Positions 55,947 through 64,000 of a DNA stretch of 64,000 nucleotides are shown one piece after another. How positions within the stretch are numbered: the stretch's first letter is position 1; each line of letters opens with the position of its first letter. Source of the DNA: Halocatena pleomorpha. GTDB lineage: Archaea; Halobacteriota; Halobacteria; Halobacteriales; Haloarculaceae. The DNA is taken from NCBI RefSeq assembly GCF_003862495.1, contig NZ_RRCH01000002.1, forward strand, positions 1 to 64,000, read 5' to 3'. The position numbers and the translations under genes are program-made. The notes beneath the pieces were generated by a model. That model was not told the origin of the DNA and ran no database searches. It worked only from the letters and a program-made list of their open reading frames with translations.

Positions 55947-57865
55947 TGGTTCTCACTCTCGGATTGGGATTGTGTCGCGTACTCGGGCGCTTCACTGCTC
56001 TCCAGGTCTTTCGTCACATCGTTCTCGGCGGATGTATACGCGTTCGCTTCGTCTAGGGAGAGCCCACTATTGGGGCCATCTGACAGAGCGAGTGCACCGT
56101 TAATGAGCCCAATGTGACTGAATGCCTGAGGAACGTTGCCAAGTTGGATGCCCTTTTCGGGGTCGATCTCTTCAGAAAGGAGACTGAGCGGACTCGCATG
56201 CTGTCTCGCGTCCTCGAATATGGCCTCCGCCTCGTTCACACGCCCGGACTGAGCCAGCGCGGAGACGAGCCAGAACGAACAGAGGAGGAACGCCCCCTCC
56301 TCACCCGGAAGTCCATCGTCGCCCTCGTAGCGCATGACCAGTCCATTATCGACAAGCAATCGGTCGAGGACTGCGTCGATCGTGGATTGGACACGACTGT
56401 CGTCAACTGGGAGGAAGCCAACGAGTGGAATCAGTAAACTTGTCGCGTCGAGTCTGTCGTCGTCACCAAACGCACTGACGAAGCTGTTGGCCGTTTCACT
56501 GTAGCCCTTCTTGAGGACGGTCTCCTTGATCTCGCGGCGGCACGTCTCCCAGCGATCAGTTGACGCGTCGAAGCCGGTCTTCGCGGCGATTTTGAGTCCG
56601 CGGTCCAAGGTGAGCCAGCACATCACCTTCGAGTGAACAAAGTGCCGACGGTCCGCTCGCGTCTCCCAGATTCCTGCGTCAGGTTCCTTCCACGTCTCAC
56701 ACACATAGTCGATGAGCGGTCGCATCGCCGCCCAATCATCCTCGTCGATGGATTCGCCGTAGCGCATCGTCTCGTAGATACCATGAATCAACTCGCCGTA
56801 GACGTCGACCTGGTGTTGGTCCGTCGCAGCGTTGCCGACACGGACCGGGACTGAGCCGCGATATCCCGAGAGGTGGTCGAGCGTTCGCTCCTCCGGGACG
56901 GGGTTGCCGTGTACGCCATAGACCGGGCTAACGTCGGACGGTGGTCCACGCGAGCAGTGGGCCAAACACAGGTCGAAGTAGTCTCTTGCCTCCGCGCTGT
57001 GTCCCAGTTCGCTGAGCGCCCGGACGGTGAACGCGGAGTCGCGGATCCAGTTATACCGATAGTCCCAGTTTCGCACGCCACCAATGTCCTCAGGAAGCGA
57101 CGTCGTGGGTGCCGCACAGATTGCTCCCGTCTCGCGGTTGATAAGCAGTTTGAGAGTGAGGGCCGACCGCACGACACTCTTATGCCACGGCCCACCGACG
57201 GGACATGTTTGCGTGTCCGGACAGGTGTGAGCCCAGTCTTGCCAGTAGTCGACGACGTCGTCGAGAATTTCCCGATAGCGGTCCGGTTCCAGGGTCGGTG
57301 TGTGGTCGTACCCCAGGACGAGCCAGTGGGTGTCTCCCTCTTCGAGGGTGATCGTCGTCCCCGCGCTGTGTGTCGAGACGGACAGTGGGATCGAACTCGA
57401 GAGAAACATCTGTTCGTTGGCTCCCTGAGTGACGACTCCGTCCTGAGTCGGCTCGACGGTCGGCATCGTCTGGGCGTACTCGAAGCGAGGGGCGAAATCA
57501 ACGTGGAGTTCGACTTGCCCGCGTACGCTCGTAACACGCCGGAATATCGTCTCCATCGGCGTTCGGCCGTCTCGAGCGAGCGACGGGACGGGCATGAAAT
57601 CAGTGACCGTCGCTTGCCCCGAAGCCGTTCGAAACCGCGTCTCAAGAATGTTCGTCCGATCGACGTACTCCTGGAACGACTCGAACGACGCCGTTGGTTG
57701 AACAGTGAATCGTCCGCCTCGCTGATCGTCCAAAATAGCGGCAAATACGCTCGGAGAGTCAACTGACGGCAGACAACACCAGTCGATGGCACCGTCACGA
57801 CCGACAAGCGCGACGGTCTCCTGATTTCCGATAATTCCGTAGTCCTCCAGAGGTGTGTAGCCCAT
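55943..57865 (-). CDS. Glycoside hydrolase family 15 protein (glucoamylase/trehalase-like)
   Basis: This 640-residue enzyme has an N-terminal beta-sandwich opening with GYTPLEDYGIIGNQETVALV and IDWCCLPSVDSPSVFA. The (alpha/alpha)6 barrel includes GVRNWDYRYNWIRDSAF, GIWETRADRRHFVHSKVM (likely acid Glu) and EEGAFLLCSFWLV (likely base Glu). There is no signal peptide, so it probably acts in the cytoplasm on trehalose, maltodextrin or glycogen-like substrates. It is the first gene of the operon with the VKOR/SPW, SDR and broken epimerase genes. Confidence 0.92.
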   Translation of the reverse strand: MGYTPLEDYGIIGNQETVALVGRDGAIDWCCLPSVDSPSVFAAILDDQRGGRFTVQPTASFESFQEYVDRTNILETRFRTASGQATVTDFMPVPSLARDGRTPMETIFRRVTSVRGQVELHVDFAPRFEYAQTMPTVEPTQDGVVTQGANEQMFLSSSIPLSVSTHSAGTTITLEEGDTHWLVLGYDHTPTLEPDRYREILDDVVDYWQDWAHTCPDTQTCPVGGPWHKSVVRSALTLKLLINRETGAICAAPTTSLPEDIGGVRNWDYRYNWIRDSAFTVRALSELGHSAEARDYFDLCLAHCSRGPPSDVSPVYGVHGNPVPEERTLDHLSGYRGSVPVRVGNAATDQHQVDVYGELIHGIYETMRYGESIDEDDWAAMRPLIDYVCETWKEPDAGIWETRADRRHFVHSKVMCWLTLDRGLKIAAKTGFDASTDRWETCRREIKETVLKKGYSETANSFVSAFGDDDRLDATSLLIPLVGFLPVDDSRVQSTIDAVLDRLLVDNGLVMRYEGDDGLPGEEGAFLLCSFWLVSALAQSGRVNEAEAIFEDARQHASPLSLLSEEIDPEKGIQLGNVPQAFSHIGLINGALALSDGPNSGLSLDEANAYTSAENDVTKDLESSEAPEYATQSQSESENQ

Positions 57866-57977
57866 CTATCAGTTGATGTCGTGTAGGCGTGGTTAGCCCT
57901 GTTTTCGTTCTCGGGGCTTCGCCGTCGGCGAGCGTAGACCCTGAGAAGGATCAGTTCGCCTCCGTGAACGACCCGCG

Positions 57978-58331
57978 TTATGCGACCATATTACGACAGC
58001 TCTCCACGCAATCTTCCAGAACATCGGCGCAGAGTTGGCAATGGTCGTCGTCGTGCCGTTCGCATTCCTCAGAACACTCCTCGCTCACACCCGCACACAC
58101 TTCCGCCAGTTGGGTACTGTAGTTGGAATCACGAGCCATGAACCGAGCGTTCAGCGAGGCGACGTCTGCAACGTCGCGACAGAGGCGGGCACACTTTTCC
58201 ATACCCTCGTCGCCGAGACACTCGTCGGCACACCACTCACATACCTCGACTGCCCGTACACAGTTCTCGATACATTCGCGTTCGTCGGTATCCAAGTGAT
58301 CAATCTCGGACAGCGTCTCTGAGAGTTCCAT
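57978..58331 (-). CDS. DUF326 four-helix copper-binding/storage-like protein
   Basis: This 117-residue protein has about 13 cysteines in CxxxC and CxxC patterns along four helices (ECIENCVRAVEVCEWCADEC, then HCQLCADVLEDCVESC). That is the DUF326/Csp-type copper-storage bundle, in which inward cysteines hold many Cu(I) ions. No signal is present, so it would be cytosolic. Position within the copper island (CopZ, CopB, multicopper oxidase) supports a copper role. It has its own transcription unit, divergent from the DNA to its right. Confidence 0.9.
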   Translation of the reverse strand: MELSETLSEIDHLDTDERECIENCVRAVEVCEWCADECLGDEGMEKCARLCRDVADVASLNARFMARDSNYSTQLAEVCAGVSEECSEECERHDDDHCQLCADVLEDCVESCRNMVA

Positions 58332-58524
58332 TGTACCCTAATACTATCGGCGGGGTCACTTTACTGAATTGTGGCTACTACTGCAGGCATGGCTTTGGTG
58401 AAATCGGTGCTCAACGAAAACCAGCAGAAAAGCTATTCCATCGGCTTCCTCGATCGGATTGGGTCATGAATAACGTGCTTATAAGCAGATCCCCACCCTC
58501 AACGGCTTGCAAACCAAAATAATT

Positions 58525-58850
58525 GGTGTTCATAGTCGTGATTTGAAAAGTTAAGGTGGTGTTCAAGATTCTGCTGCAACTCGTCACTTGGATAGGTGCG
58601 ATACGTCCGGCCCTGCTGTTCGCAGTACAGTAGGCTGTGCTTCTTGAGGGCGCTAACTGTCTGACTTACTTCGCTCTTCGAGGAGTCCGGACGATCTCAC
58701 AGTCCGATCTGTGTGATTTCAGGTGAGGAAAGGACTGATTCGAGAATCTGGCGTTCATCGTCTGGCAGGAGATCAAGGAACGGGCCAGAGGCCGTTCTTC
58801 CGGCTTGATCGAACCTGTTCGAAGATATTCTCAGGGAGCGTCAGACGGAC
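58525..58850 (-). pseudogene. Winged-helix regulator remnant
   Basis: Minus-strand text LLPDDERQILESVLSSPEIT, an internal stop, then SSKSEVSQTVSALKKHSLLY and GRTYRTYPSDEL fits the C-terminal winged helix of an archaeal regulator. Frame changes and a TGA within it make it nonfunctional. Family not certain. Confidence 0.45.
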
Positions 58851-58889
58851 GAGCAGGGCCATGAGGCGATGGAGATGAGTCCACTCGGA

Positions 58890-59049
58890 TCCGATCCTCC
58901 AGAACACGTGTCATCCACTCTTTCGAGACGCAGACTTGCACGAGACTCGTGATGATAAGTCTTGCAATAGTTGCCCACGCAGCTGTCCATAAGAACCCGA
59001 TGCCGATCCGCAACGACTCAAGAACGCCGTTAACGAGGACAGATTGCAT
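58890..59049 (-). pseudogene. YraQ/ArsP-type permease, N-terminal remnant
   Basis: From ATG 59049 about 53 codons read MQSVLVNGVLESLRIGIGFL, then WTAAWATIARLIITSLVQV and SKEWMTRVLED. This is the start of a DUF318/YraQ permease, often linked to heavy-metal resistance. After RVLED the homology ends and the rest of the gene is gone. Confidence 0.6.
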
Positions 59050-59218
59050 AGAAAACCCATGACTGCCGCTGGTTTACCAGCTTTTCTTACAAACCTTGAC
59101 ATACGAGAGAGCAGGACGGACAACCTGTTGTCCATCGGAACGTAGACTATCGATTGAATATTCGCTGCCAGCAATCACACGCACAACAGTCATTAGCACT
59201 TGAGAATTGTTCTCCAGT

Positions 59219-59488
59219 ATGGGATACACACTGCAAAAACAGATCGACGGATCGTTCGACGATGTCGTCAAGCGGACGATGAGCGCTCTCGAAGACGGAA
59301 AATTCGGGGTTCTCTGTGATATCGACATGCAGGCAACGCTCGCAACGAAACTCGATACAGCGTTCAGGCAGTACCGAATCCTCGGTGCGCACAACCCACA
59401 GCAGGCATATGAAGGTCTCGAAACGGAACTCGACGCTACTGCTGGGGATGTCTCTGATCGGTTCGAACGAATTATTGATTCGTTGTGA
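59219..59488 (+). CDS. DUF302 protein with an internal deletion
   Basis: This 89-residue product has a DUF302 start (FDDVVKRTMSALEDGKFGVL, DIDMQATLATKL) and the YRILGAHNPQQAYEGLE motif. It then jumps from ETELD directly to the family C-terminus ATAGDVSDRFERIIDSL. Usual members have about 125-130 residues, so about 40 residues, including the central LLPCNVVV strand, are missing in frame. It overlaps the multicopper oxidase start (GTGA), so expression is coupled. Whether the short form folds is doubtful. Confidence 0.75.
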   Translation: MGYTLQKQIDGSFDDVVKRTMSALEDGKFGVLCDIDMQATLATKLDTAFRQYRILGAHNPQQAYEGLETELDATAGDVSDRFERIIDSL

Positions 59489-60915
59489 CTGAACAATCGT
59501 CACTCGCACGGCGCCGGTTCCTTCAGTTAGTGAGTGGGATCGGTGTCAGTGCGCTTGCAGGGTGTTCTCTGTTCGACGGTCCAGACAGCACCGATCCGAC
59601 TGCAACGCCACGTCCGGCTCCATCTGGGCCAGCTGACGCGACAGCGACGTTGCGAGCTGCATCCAGAACGGTTCAGCTAAGCCAGAAGGAATCCACCGAG
59701 AACTGGCTCTATAACGGTGCATTTCCGGGGCCAGAGATTCGAGTAGCTGAAGGAAATGTCTTCGAAGCCACGGTGACGAACGAACTCCCAGAAGGAACAA
59801 CGATTCACTGGCACGGCATCCCCGTGGCGAACGCGATGGACGGTGTTCCAAACGTCACACAGCAGCCGGTCGATCCCGGGCGTTCATTCACGTACACGTT
59901 CCGGGCCGAGCCACCGGGCACGTACTTTTTCCACAGTCACGTCGGCCTCCAACTCGATCGCGGGCTGCTCGCACCGCTGATAATCGAGGAGTCCGACCCC
60001 CACGTCGAGTACGACCGGGAGTACACGGTCGTCGTCGACGATTTCCTCGACAGAGCACCGCAGCCACTCTCCAGTGGCGGTTCTGGTGGCGGGCCAATGG
60101 GTGGCGGTGGTCCTGGGGGCAGGGGTGGTATGATGGGTGGGAGGCGACCTCCATATGCTGGTCTTCTTATCAACGGCCACCTGCCGGCCGATCCGCAGCG
60201 GTTCGACGTTCAGGAAGGAGAGCGTATCCGCTTCCGGTTCATCAATGCGAGCAGTGCGACACTCTTTCGGGTGCAACTAGGGGGACACCCGATGACCATC
60301 ACGCATGCCGACGGTCGTCCGGTCGAACCGGTGACTGCTAATTCGTTCAGCTTCGGATCAGGTGAGCGATACGACGCGATCGTCGAGGCTACGAACCCAG
60401 GAACGTGGGAGATGCGTGCGACCGCCGTCGACGGGAACGAACCGCCAGCGAAAGCTATCATCGCGTACGATGGGAGTACGTCAGCCACTCCAACGGCTCC
60501 ATCGAAGAGTGGAAGCCAGCTCTCGTACGATGACCTCGTTGCCGTCTCACCGCTCGACGGTATTGATGGTAATCCGGATCGAACGTTCGACCTGACGCTC
60601 TCGGCAGGTGGCCAGTCGGGCGAATGGTTGATCGATGGGCAAGCGTATCCCGACGCGGACTCACTCCACATTCGGGAAGGAGAGCACGTCCGGGTTAGCA
60701 TGACGAACCGAAGCCCGGTCATCCATCCGATGCACCTCCATGGGCACTTCTTCCAAGTCAAGAACGCGGTCAAAGACACCGTCGTCGTCCCGGGACACAT
60801 GGGACAGGTGACGTTTGATTTCGTCGCCGACAACCCCGGAAGCTGGCTGTTCCACTGTCATAACCTCTATCACCTCGAAGCGGGGATGGCCCGTGTTGTG
60901 CAGTACGTCAAATGA
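59485..60915 (+). CDS. Exported multicopper oxidase
   Basis: This 476-residue protein has a Tat motif (ARRRFLQLVSG) and a lipobox-like SALAGC (Cys27), so it is probably a lipid-anchored surface enzyme. Copper ligands are visible as TIHWHG (His108, His110), FFHSHVG (His150, His152), HPMHLHGHFF and HCHNLYHLEAGM, covering the type 1 and trinuclear sites of three-domain laccase-like oxidases. It may oxidise Cu(I) or phenolics. A Gly/Met/Arg-rich loop (about residues 196-222) is unusual. The start is the GTG at 59485 overlapping the DUF302 stop. Confidence 0.92.
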   Translation: MTEQSSLARRRFLQLVSGIGVSALAGCSLFDGPDSTDPTATPRPAPSGPADATATLRAASRTVQLSQKESTENWLYNGAFPGPEIRVAEGNVFEATVTNELPEGTTIHWHGIPVANAMDGVPNVTQQPVDPGRSFTYTFRAEPPGTYFFHSHVGLQLDRGLLAPLIIEESDPHVEYDREYTVVVDDFLDRAPQPLSSGGSGGGPMGGGGPGGRGGMMGGRRPPYAGLLINGHLPADPQRFDVQEGERIRFRFINASSATLFRVQLGGHPMTITHADGRPVEPVTANSFSFGSGERYDAIVEATNPGTWEMRATAVDGNEPPAKAIIAYDGSTSATPTAPSKSGSQLSYDDLVAVSPLDGIDGNPDRTFDLTLSAGGQSGEWLIDGQAYPDADSLHIREGEHVRVSMTNRSPVIHPMHLHGHFFQVKNAVKDTVVVPGHMGQVTFDFVADNPGSWLFHCHNLYHLEAGMARVVQYVK

Positions 60916-60978
60916 ACTGGCTTGGGGCACGCTAGGCACTCGCCTTCTGTTTCTGTAAAAAGGAGGACCTGATCTCCA

Positions 60979-61140
60979 TCAGTCGGCAGGTTGTGCCTCT
61001 CGCGGTGCGGATACGCATGAGAACTCCGGCAGATCGAGGTCGACTCGGCGGAGAAACTGAGCATTGATGGCGACGATGACTGTCGACAGCGACATCAAGA
61101 GTGCGCCGATCTTGCCGGCTTCGGCGAGAATCCCCGTGTA
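60979..61140 (-). pseudogene. C-terminal remnant of a P1B-type ATPase
   Basis: The text LYTGILAEAGKIGALLMS, then [20 protein letters not shown] and ending AQPAD-stop, closely matches the C-terminus of the CopB-like ATPase at 49626. About 50 codons remain. The upstream end abuts a serine recombinase fragment, so the bulk of this second copper ATPase was removed by a rearrangement. Confidence 0.75.
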
Positions 61141-61596
61141 AAGGGTATCGATATCGATCTTGTGAATCAGCTGATTGGAATCGTCGGTGAGGACGACTGG
61201 ATGGCCGAGATGATGTTGAATATGATGATGGTGTTTGCCGACGCTGAGCGCAAAATGATCCGTTCACGGGTCCAGGAGGGTATCGACGCCGTCGCCGACG
61301 GGAAGCGTGTTGGCCGACCACCGTTCGGCTACACCGTCGAGGACGGCTTTCTCCAGCAGATTCCCACTGAGTATGTTCGCGCCTAGACCTTCATCCGCGA
61401 AGTGCGCAAGGGTCGCGAGAAGCATGCGACCGCCGCGTTCTTCGAGATTCCCGATTCTGCAGTCCAGAGCATCCTCACACGGGCCGAAGCGAACTACGAC
61501 ATCCCATTCAACAGTGATCAGTGGTGGCTCGAACGCGCGAAGGTCAAAGCTGGCGAGAAGCCGCTTGTACCGCTTGCTAACCGAGCCACCGAGTAG
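61137..61596 (+). pseudogene. Serine recombinase, middle and C-terminus, with a stop
   Basis: The text VGEDDWMAEMMLNMMMVFAD, then AERKMIRSRVQEGID and GRPPFGYTVEDGFL, a TAG at 61384-61386, then TFIREVRKGREKHATAAFFE, is the E-helix and DNA-binding end of a resolvase. The TAG probably replaces a glutamine codon, since the copy at 41326 reads QNFIREV. The N-terminal catalytic domain is missing. Confidence 0.8.
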
Positions 61597-61765
61597 ATCA
61601 CGCTGCCTAGAAATTCTCGTCATAGTAGTGTGGATCGAGTAGCATGCTGATAGAAGCCTTCTCGTGGCGCGATGGTACAAATTCCACTTCGATCACATCG
61701 AGACAAAGCCGTTTCCAGGAAATCATCCTCCGAAGTTGGGGGAACCTGACTTCGGAGTGTAAACG
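61597..61765 (-). repeat. Hairpin-bearing segment, copy 2 of a duplicated module
   Basis: This is the reverse-oriented counterpart of 41155-41325, with a conserved hairpin (61728-61736 with 61749-61757, 9-bp stem CTCCGAAGT). It links the recombinase 3' end on its left to a decayed transposase on its right, as in copy 1. The similarity stops near GTTTACACTCC; DNA between this point and the transposase differs in the two copies. Confidence 0.7.
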
Positions 61766-61942
61766 AAACATGGACGCCCTCGGTTTTAATTCATTATTAT
61801 ATATGAAAATATTCCTTCGCACAATCCGCATCGAGCATGTGACTGGAAATCTGTGTGGACCGCAGTACTGTCGTCGATATTCGTGGGTAGTGATGAGAGC
61901 AGTTGCTCCGTGCGACGCTCTCATCACGGTAGCACAGTGCGT

Positions 61943-63274
61943 TCAGCCAGCGTTGAGTTGAAGATGAATCGTAATCCAGTCAGCCAACTCGCCAGCTGTG
62001 AGGACTGGCGTATAGTCCGTGATCTCGTGCGAGCCCGTCTCGACCGAGATATTTGCGCGTTCAACCGCGACGTCTTCACCATCCTGCCCATCCGGTCGAT
62101 ACGTTCCAATTCAGGAGAACGCTCGATCTTCGGCAGGAGGTACCGAACGCCAAGATTATCCAACGTCTGGTAGACGTGCATTGATTCAAACCCACGGTCA
62201 GCGAGGACGAGATCGATCGTCACGAATTCCTGCGCGTGCCGAACCAGCCGTCTAACGGTTCGATGATATCGGTGGGGTGGATTGTCGTCCCACTCGGAGC
62301 TTTCAATGACCGGAGCATATGCCAAGACGATGGGCATACTCTTGCCAACCAGCGAGAGCGTGGCAAACTTGTACGCCATCTCGTCAGATCGTTTCGTTCC
62401 ACTCACTTCGGATGGGAGATCGCTCTCGGCATGGTAGGGCCATGTCGTGATATCGATCGCGGCCGTGACTGGGGGCTGGAGGATCTGGAACTGGTTCACT
62501 GCTCCAGGAGATTCTCGATCGACTGGTCGAAGCCAGCTTGAATCGTCGCTTCCGAGTACTGTTGGATCGCTCGGAGATGCGTATCACCGTGTGTGGGGTG
62601 TATTCATTCCCGAAGAAGTTCGCCATTCGGGACTGGCCCTGAGGTGTTCCACATTCGAACAGCGACATCAGCGCTTGGAGTTCGTCAAACCGGCTGTCGG
62701 GATAGATCACGTTCGCTGCTCGGCCAGAGTCGAACGCACCGAACATCGTGTCGCGGGCGAGGCGAATTGTCTGTCGGATCTGATCGTCTGAGAAGTCGCC
62801 GACCTGCCGCTCCCGGAGATCCGAATCGTTCTCCTCGACGTGCCGCGGTTGTCGAAAATCAAGCGCATTGTCGTTTTCGTGAGCGATATCGACGAGTCGC
62901 TCACTCACCGCGAGAATAGCTCGTTTCGCGTCATCCGAGAGTTCCGTCTCCCATGCAGCGGTGAGTATTTGGCGGATCGGTGCTGTGTTGTACGGGCAAA
63001 ACTTTGCGGGATCGAAGCCCAATCGGATGGCTCGTCCATCAGTTGAGAGATACTCATACAGACCATTCCAGGAGAGCCCAGCGAGTTCGCAGCAGAACAG
63101 CGCACGAACGATTGGAGCTGCGTCGTACGTGAGGACCGCGAAGCGCTCGTTGTCTGCATCGTGGAGAATCAGATTAATATTCATGTGCTGAACGAAGTCA
63201 ACAAGTGTTGGAGATGTGTTAATTCGTTCATATACGCCATCAAGCAACGGCACAAGAGGGGCCACATCGCTCAT
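61943..63274 (-). pseudogene. IS4-superfamily transposase with frameshifts and internal deletion
   Basis: The N-terminal part (from 63274, MSDVAPLVPLLDGVYE) shifts frame near 62540. The central part has VTAAIDITTWPYHAE and VLADRGFESM. Another shift near 62090 is followed by EDVAVERANISVETGSHE and then directly TPVLTAGELADWITIHLQL. Compared with the relative at 39374, about 110-120 codons carrying the catalytic Glu motif (RWWIEAEYRSIKQEF) are deleted. Inactive. Confidence 0.85.
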
Positions 63275-63622
63275 TGTGGAATTCGTTGATAATATAAAAC
63301 ATCCAATTCTGGACTAGGCAACACGGTATATGGATTAAAAAGTTATTATACTAATCGATCCATCATGATCATATTTATGATATCAAACCATTTGTTAGCG
63401 CTATTAAATGCGGCCAGATTGTAGAACGAGAAGTCTATCCATCCGTGTCAGCAATAGGATACACACTGTCACACAACTCTGTGCTGAAGCGTGTCCTAGG
63501 GGTGCTGTATGGGTGCGTTAGCGATTCAAGAGTGGAAGTGTCTATGAATGGCGTTCCAAGCCTGTCTTTCACTACGGCACTTTCGTAGCGTGTTCGTAGT
63601 GATAAGTTCGACATCGATTTAT
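63275..63622. other. Interval without a supportable gene
   Basis: AT-rich near 63330-63390, with no open frame of interest. I see no repeat or RNA gene. Confidence 0.4.
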
Positions 63623-63943
63623 TTATATAGTATCTGATGGGTGTGCTGTGTCCCGCCCTTTGGTATGCTCCATGCCTTGATAGCTGGCGTTGGTCTTAAA
63701 CGTCGTAAACAGAGGAATACTTCGGTGTCCATCGTACACGAGGCACTGTGATGTTCCAGCACTACTACAATCATTGCCACTACCTAAATACAATTGGTTC
63801 TGTTCATAGTATCTCCATCTAGTCCCCTTGTCTTGTTCCTGAACAATCATGTTGATGGCGGTATGATCACTATACTTAGTAAAAGCGTGTGAATGTTCAT
63901 CGTCGCGCTTGTCGAATGTGAGATCTACTATCCTCATACTCAT
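63623..63943 (-). CDS. Uncertain hypothetical protein
   Basis: A 106-residue open frame with a possible ribosome site (GGTGGAGG) just before the ATG at 63943. The first half (MSMRIVDLTFDKRDDEHSHA) looks protein-like. Cysteines and aromatic residues are scattered later. No family or operon supports it. Confidence 0.35.
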   Translation of the reverse strand: MSMRIVDLTFDKRDDEHSHAFTKYSDHTAINMIVQEQDKGTRWRYYEQNQLYLGSGNDCSSAGTSQCLVYDGHRSIPLFTTFKTNASYQGMEHTKGRDTAHPSDTI

Positions 63944-64000
63944 TCCTCCACCAGTTCGATGCTAATCGATTCGCATATCCTGAACAGCGTATCTCCTCAA

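Overview
The window reads as DNA of a halophilic archaeon (class Halobacteria). Predicted proteins are strongly acidic and GC-rich, exported proteins carry twin-arginine (Tat) signals, replication uses an Orc1/Cdc6 initiator, and many neighbouring genes are coupled by ATGA or GTGA overlaps. An initiator gene with its own origin repeats, many insertion-sequence remnants, a CRISPR array end and many broken genes suggest a megaplasmid or a chromosomal accessory region near an extra origin. I cannot name the genus from sequence alone.

Region 1 (1-10.6 kb) holds defence and replication functions. The end of a CRISPR array comes first, followed by a 63-codon gene coupled to a single-chain restriction-modification enzyme (Eco57I/type IIG-like). 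Then come an orc1/cdc6 gene flanked by origin-recognition repeats, a perfect 36-bp inverted repeat enclosing AT-rich DNA, and a leftward operon of four very small genes ending in a 1127-residue protein with an N-terminal zinc ribbon. Region 2 (10.6-24.6 kb) mixes decayed mobile DNA with housekeeping-type genes. The decayed part includes a PIN-like toxin, serine recombinase fragments and one isolated CRISPR repeat. The intact genes encode a SulP permease, an ABC-2 transporter operon, a CPA2 antiporter, a BKACE-type enzyme with a small coupled partner, and an HxlR regulator divergent from an esterase.

Region 3 (25.9-34.8 kb) is a secretion island. It holds three Tat-exported proteins (a lectin-like protein with a five-bladed propeller, an M14-like zinc peptidase with repeats and the same lectin-like module, and a repeat protein), an unknown protein coupled to the last of these, and a membrane protein. 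Region 4 (34.8-48.9 kb) is a graveyard of mobile elements. It contains IS4-superfamily transposases, an IS630-type element with a textbook -1 frameshift signal, a truncated CDF transporter, a broken AbiE toxin-antitoxin pair, a transposase-metallopeptidase chimera and several truncated enzymes. Two methyltransferase-neighbourhood genes and one Tat protein remain intact.

Region 5 (49-61.6 kb) is a copper/metal-handling island. It contains a decayed Lrp-type regulator, a CopZ-like chaperone, a CPH-type P1B ATPase, a DUF326 copper-storage-like protein, a DUF302 protein coupled to a multicopper oxidase, and a second, almost entirely lost P-type ATPase. A GH15 - VKOR/SPW - SDR - epimerase (broken) operon lies inside it. 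Region 6 (61-63.3 kb) mirrors 39.4-41.6 kb: a serine recombinase 3' end, a shared hairpin-bearing segment and a decayed transposase occur in both places in opposite orientation. The last 0.7 kb holds at most one uncertain small gene.
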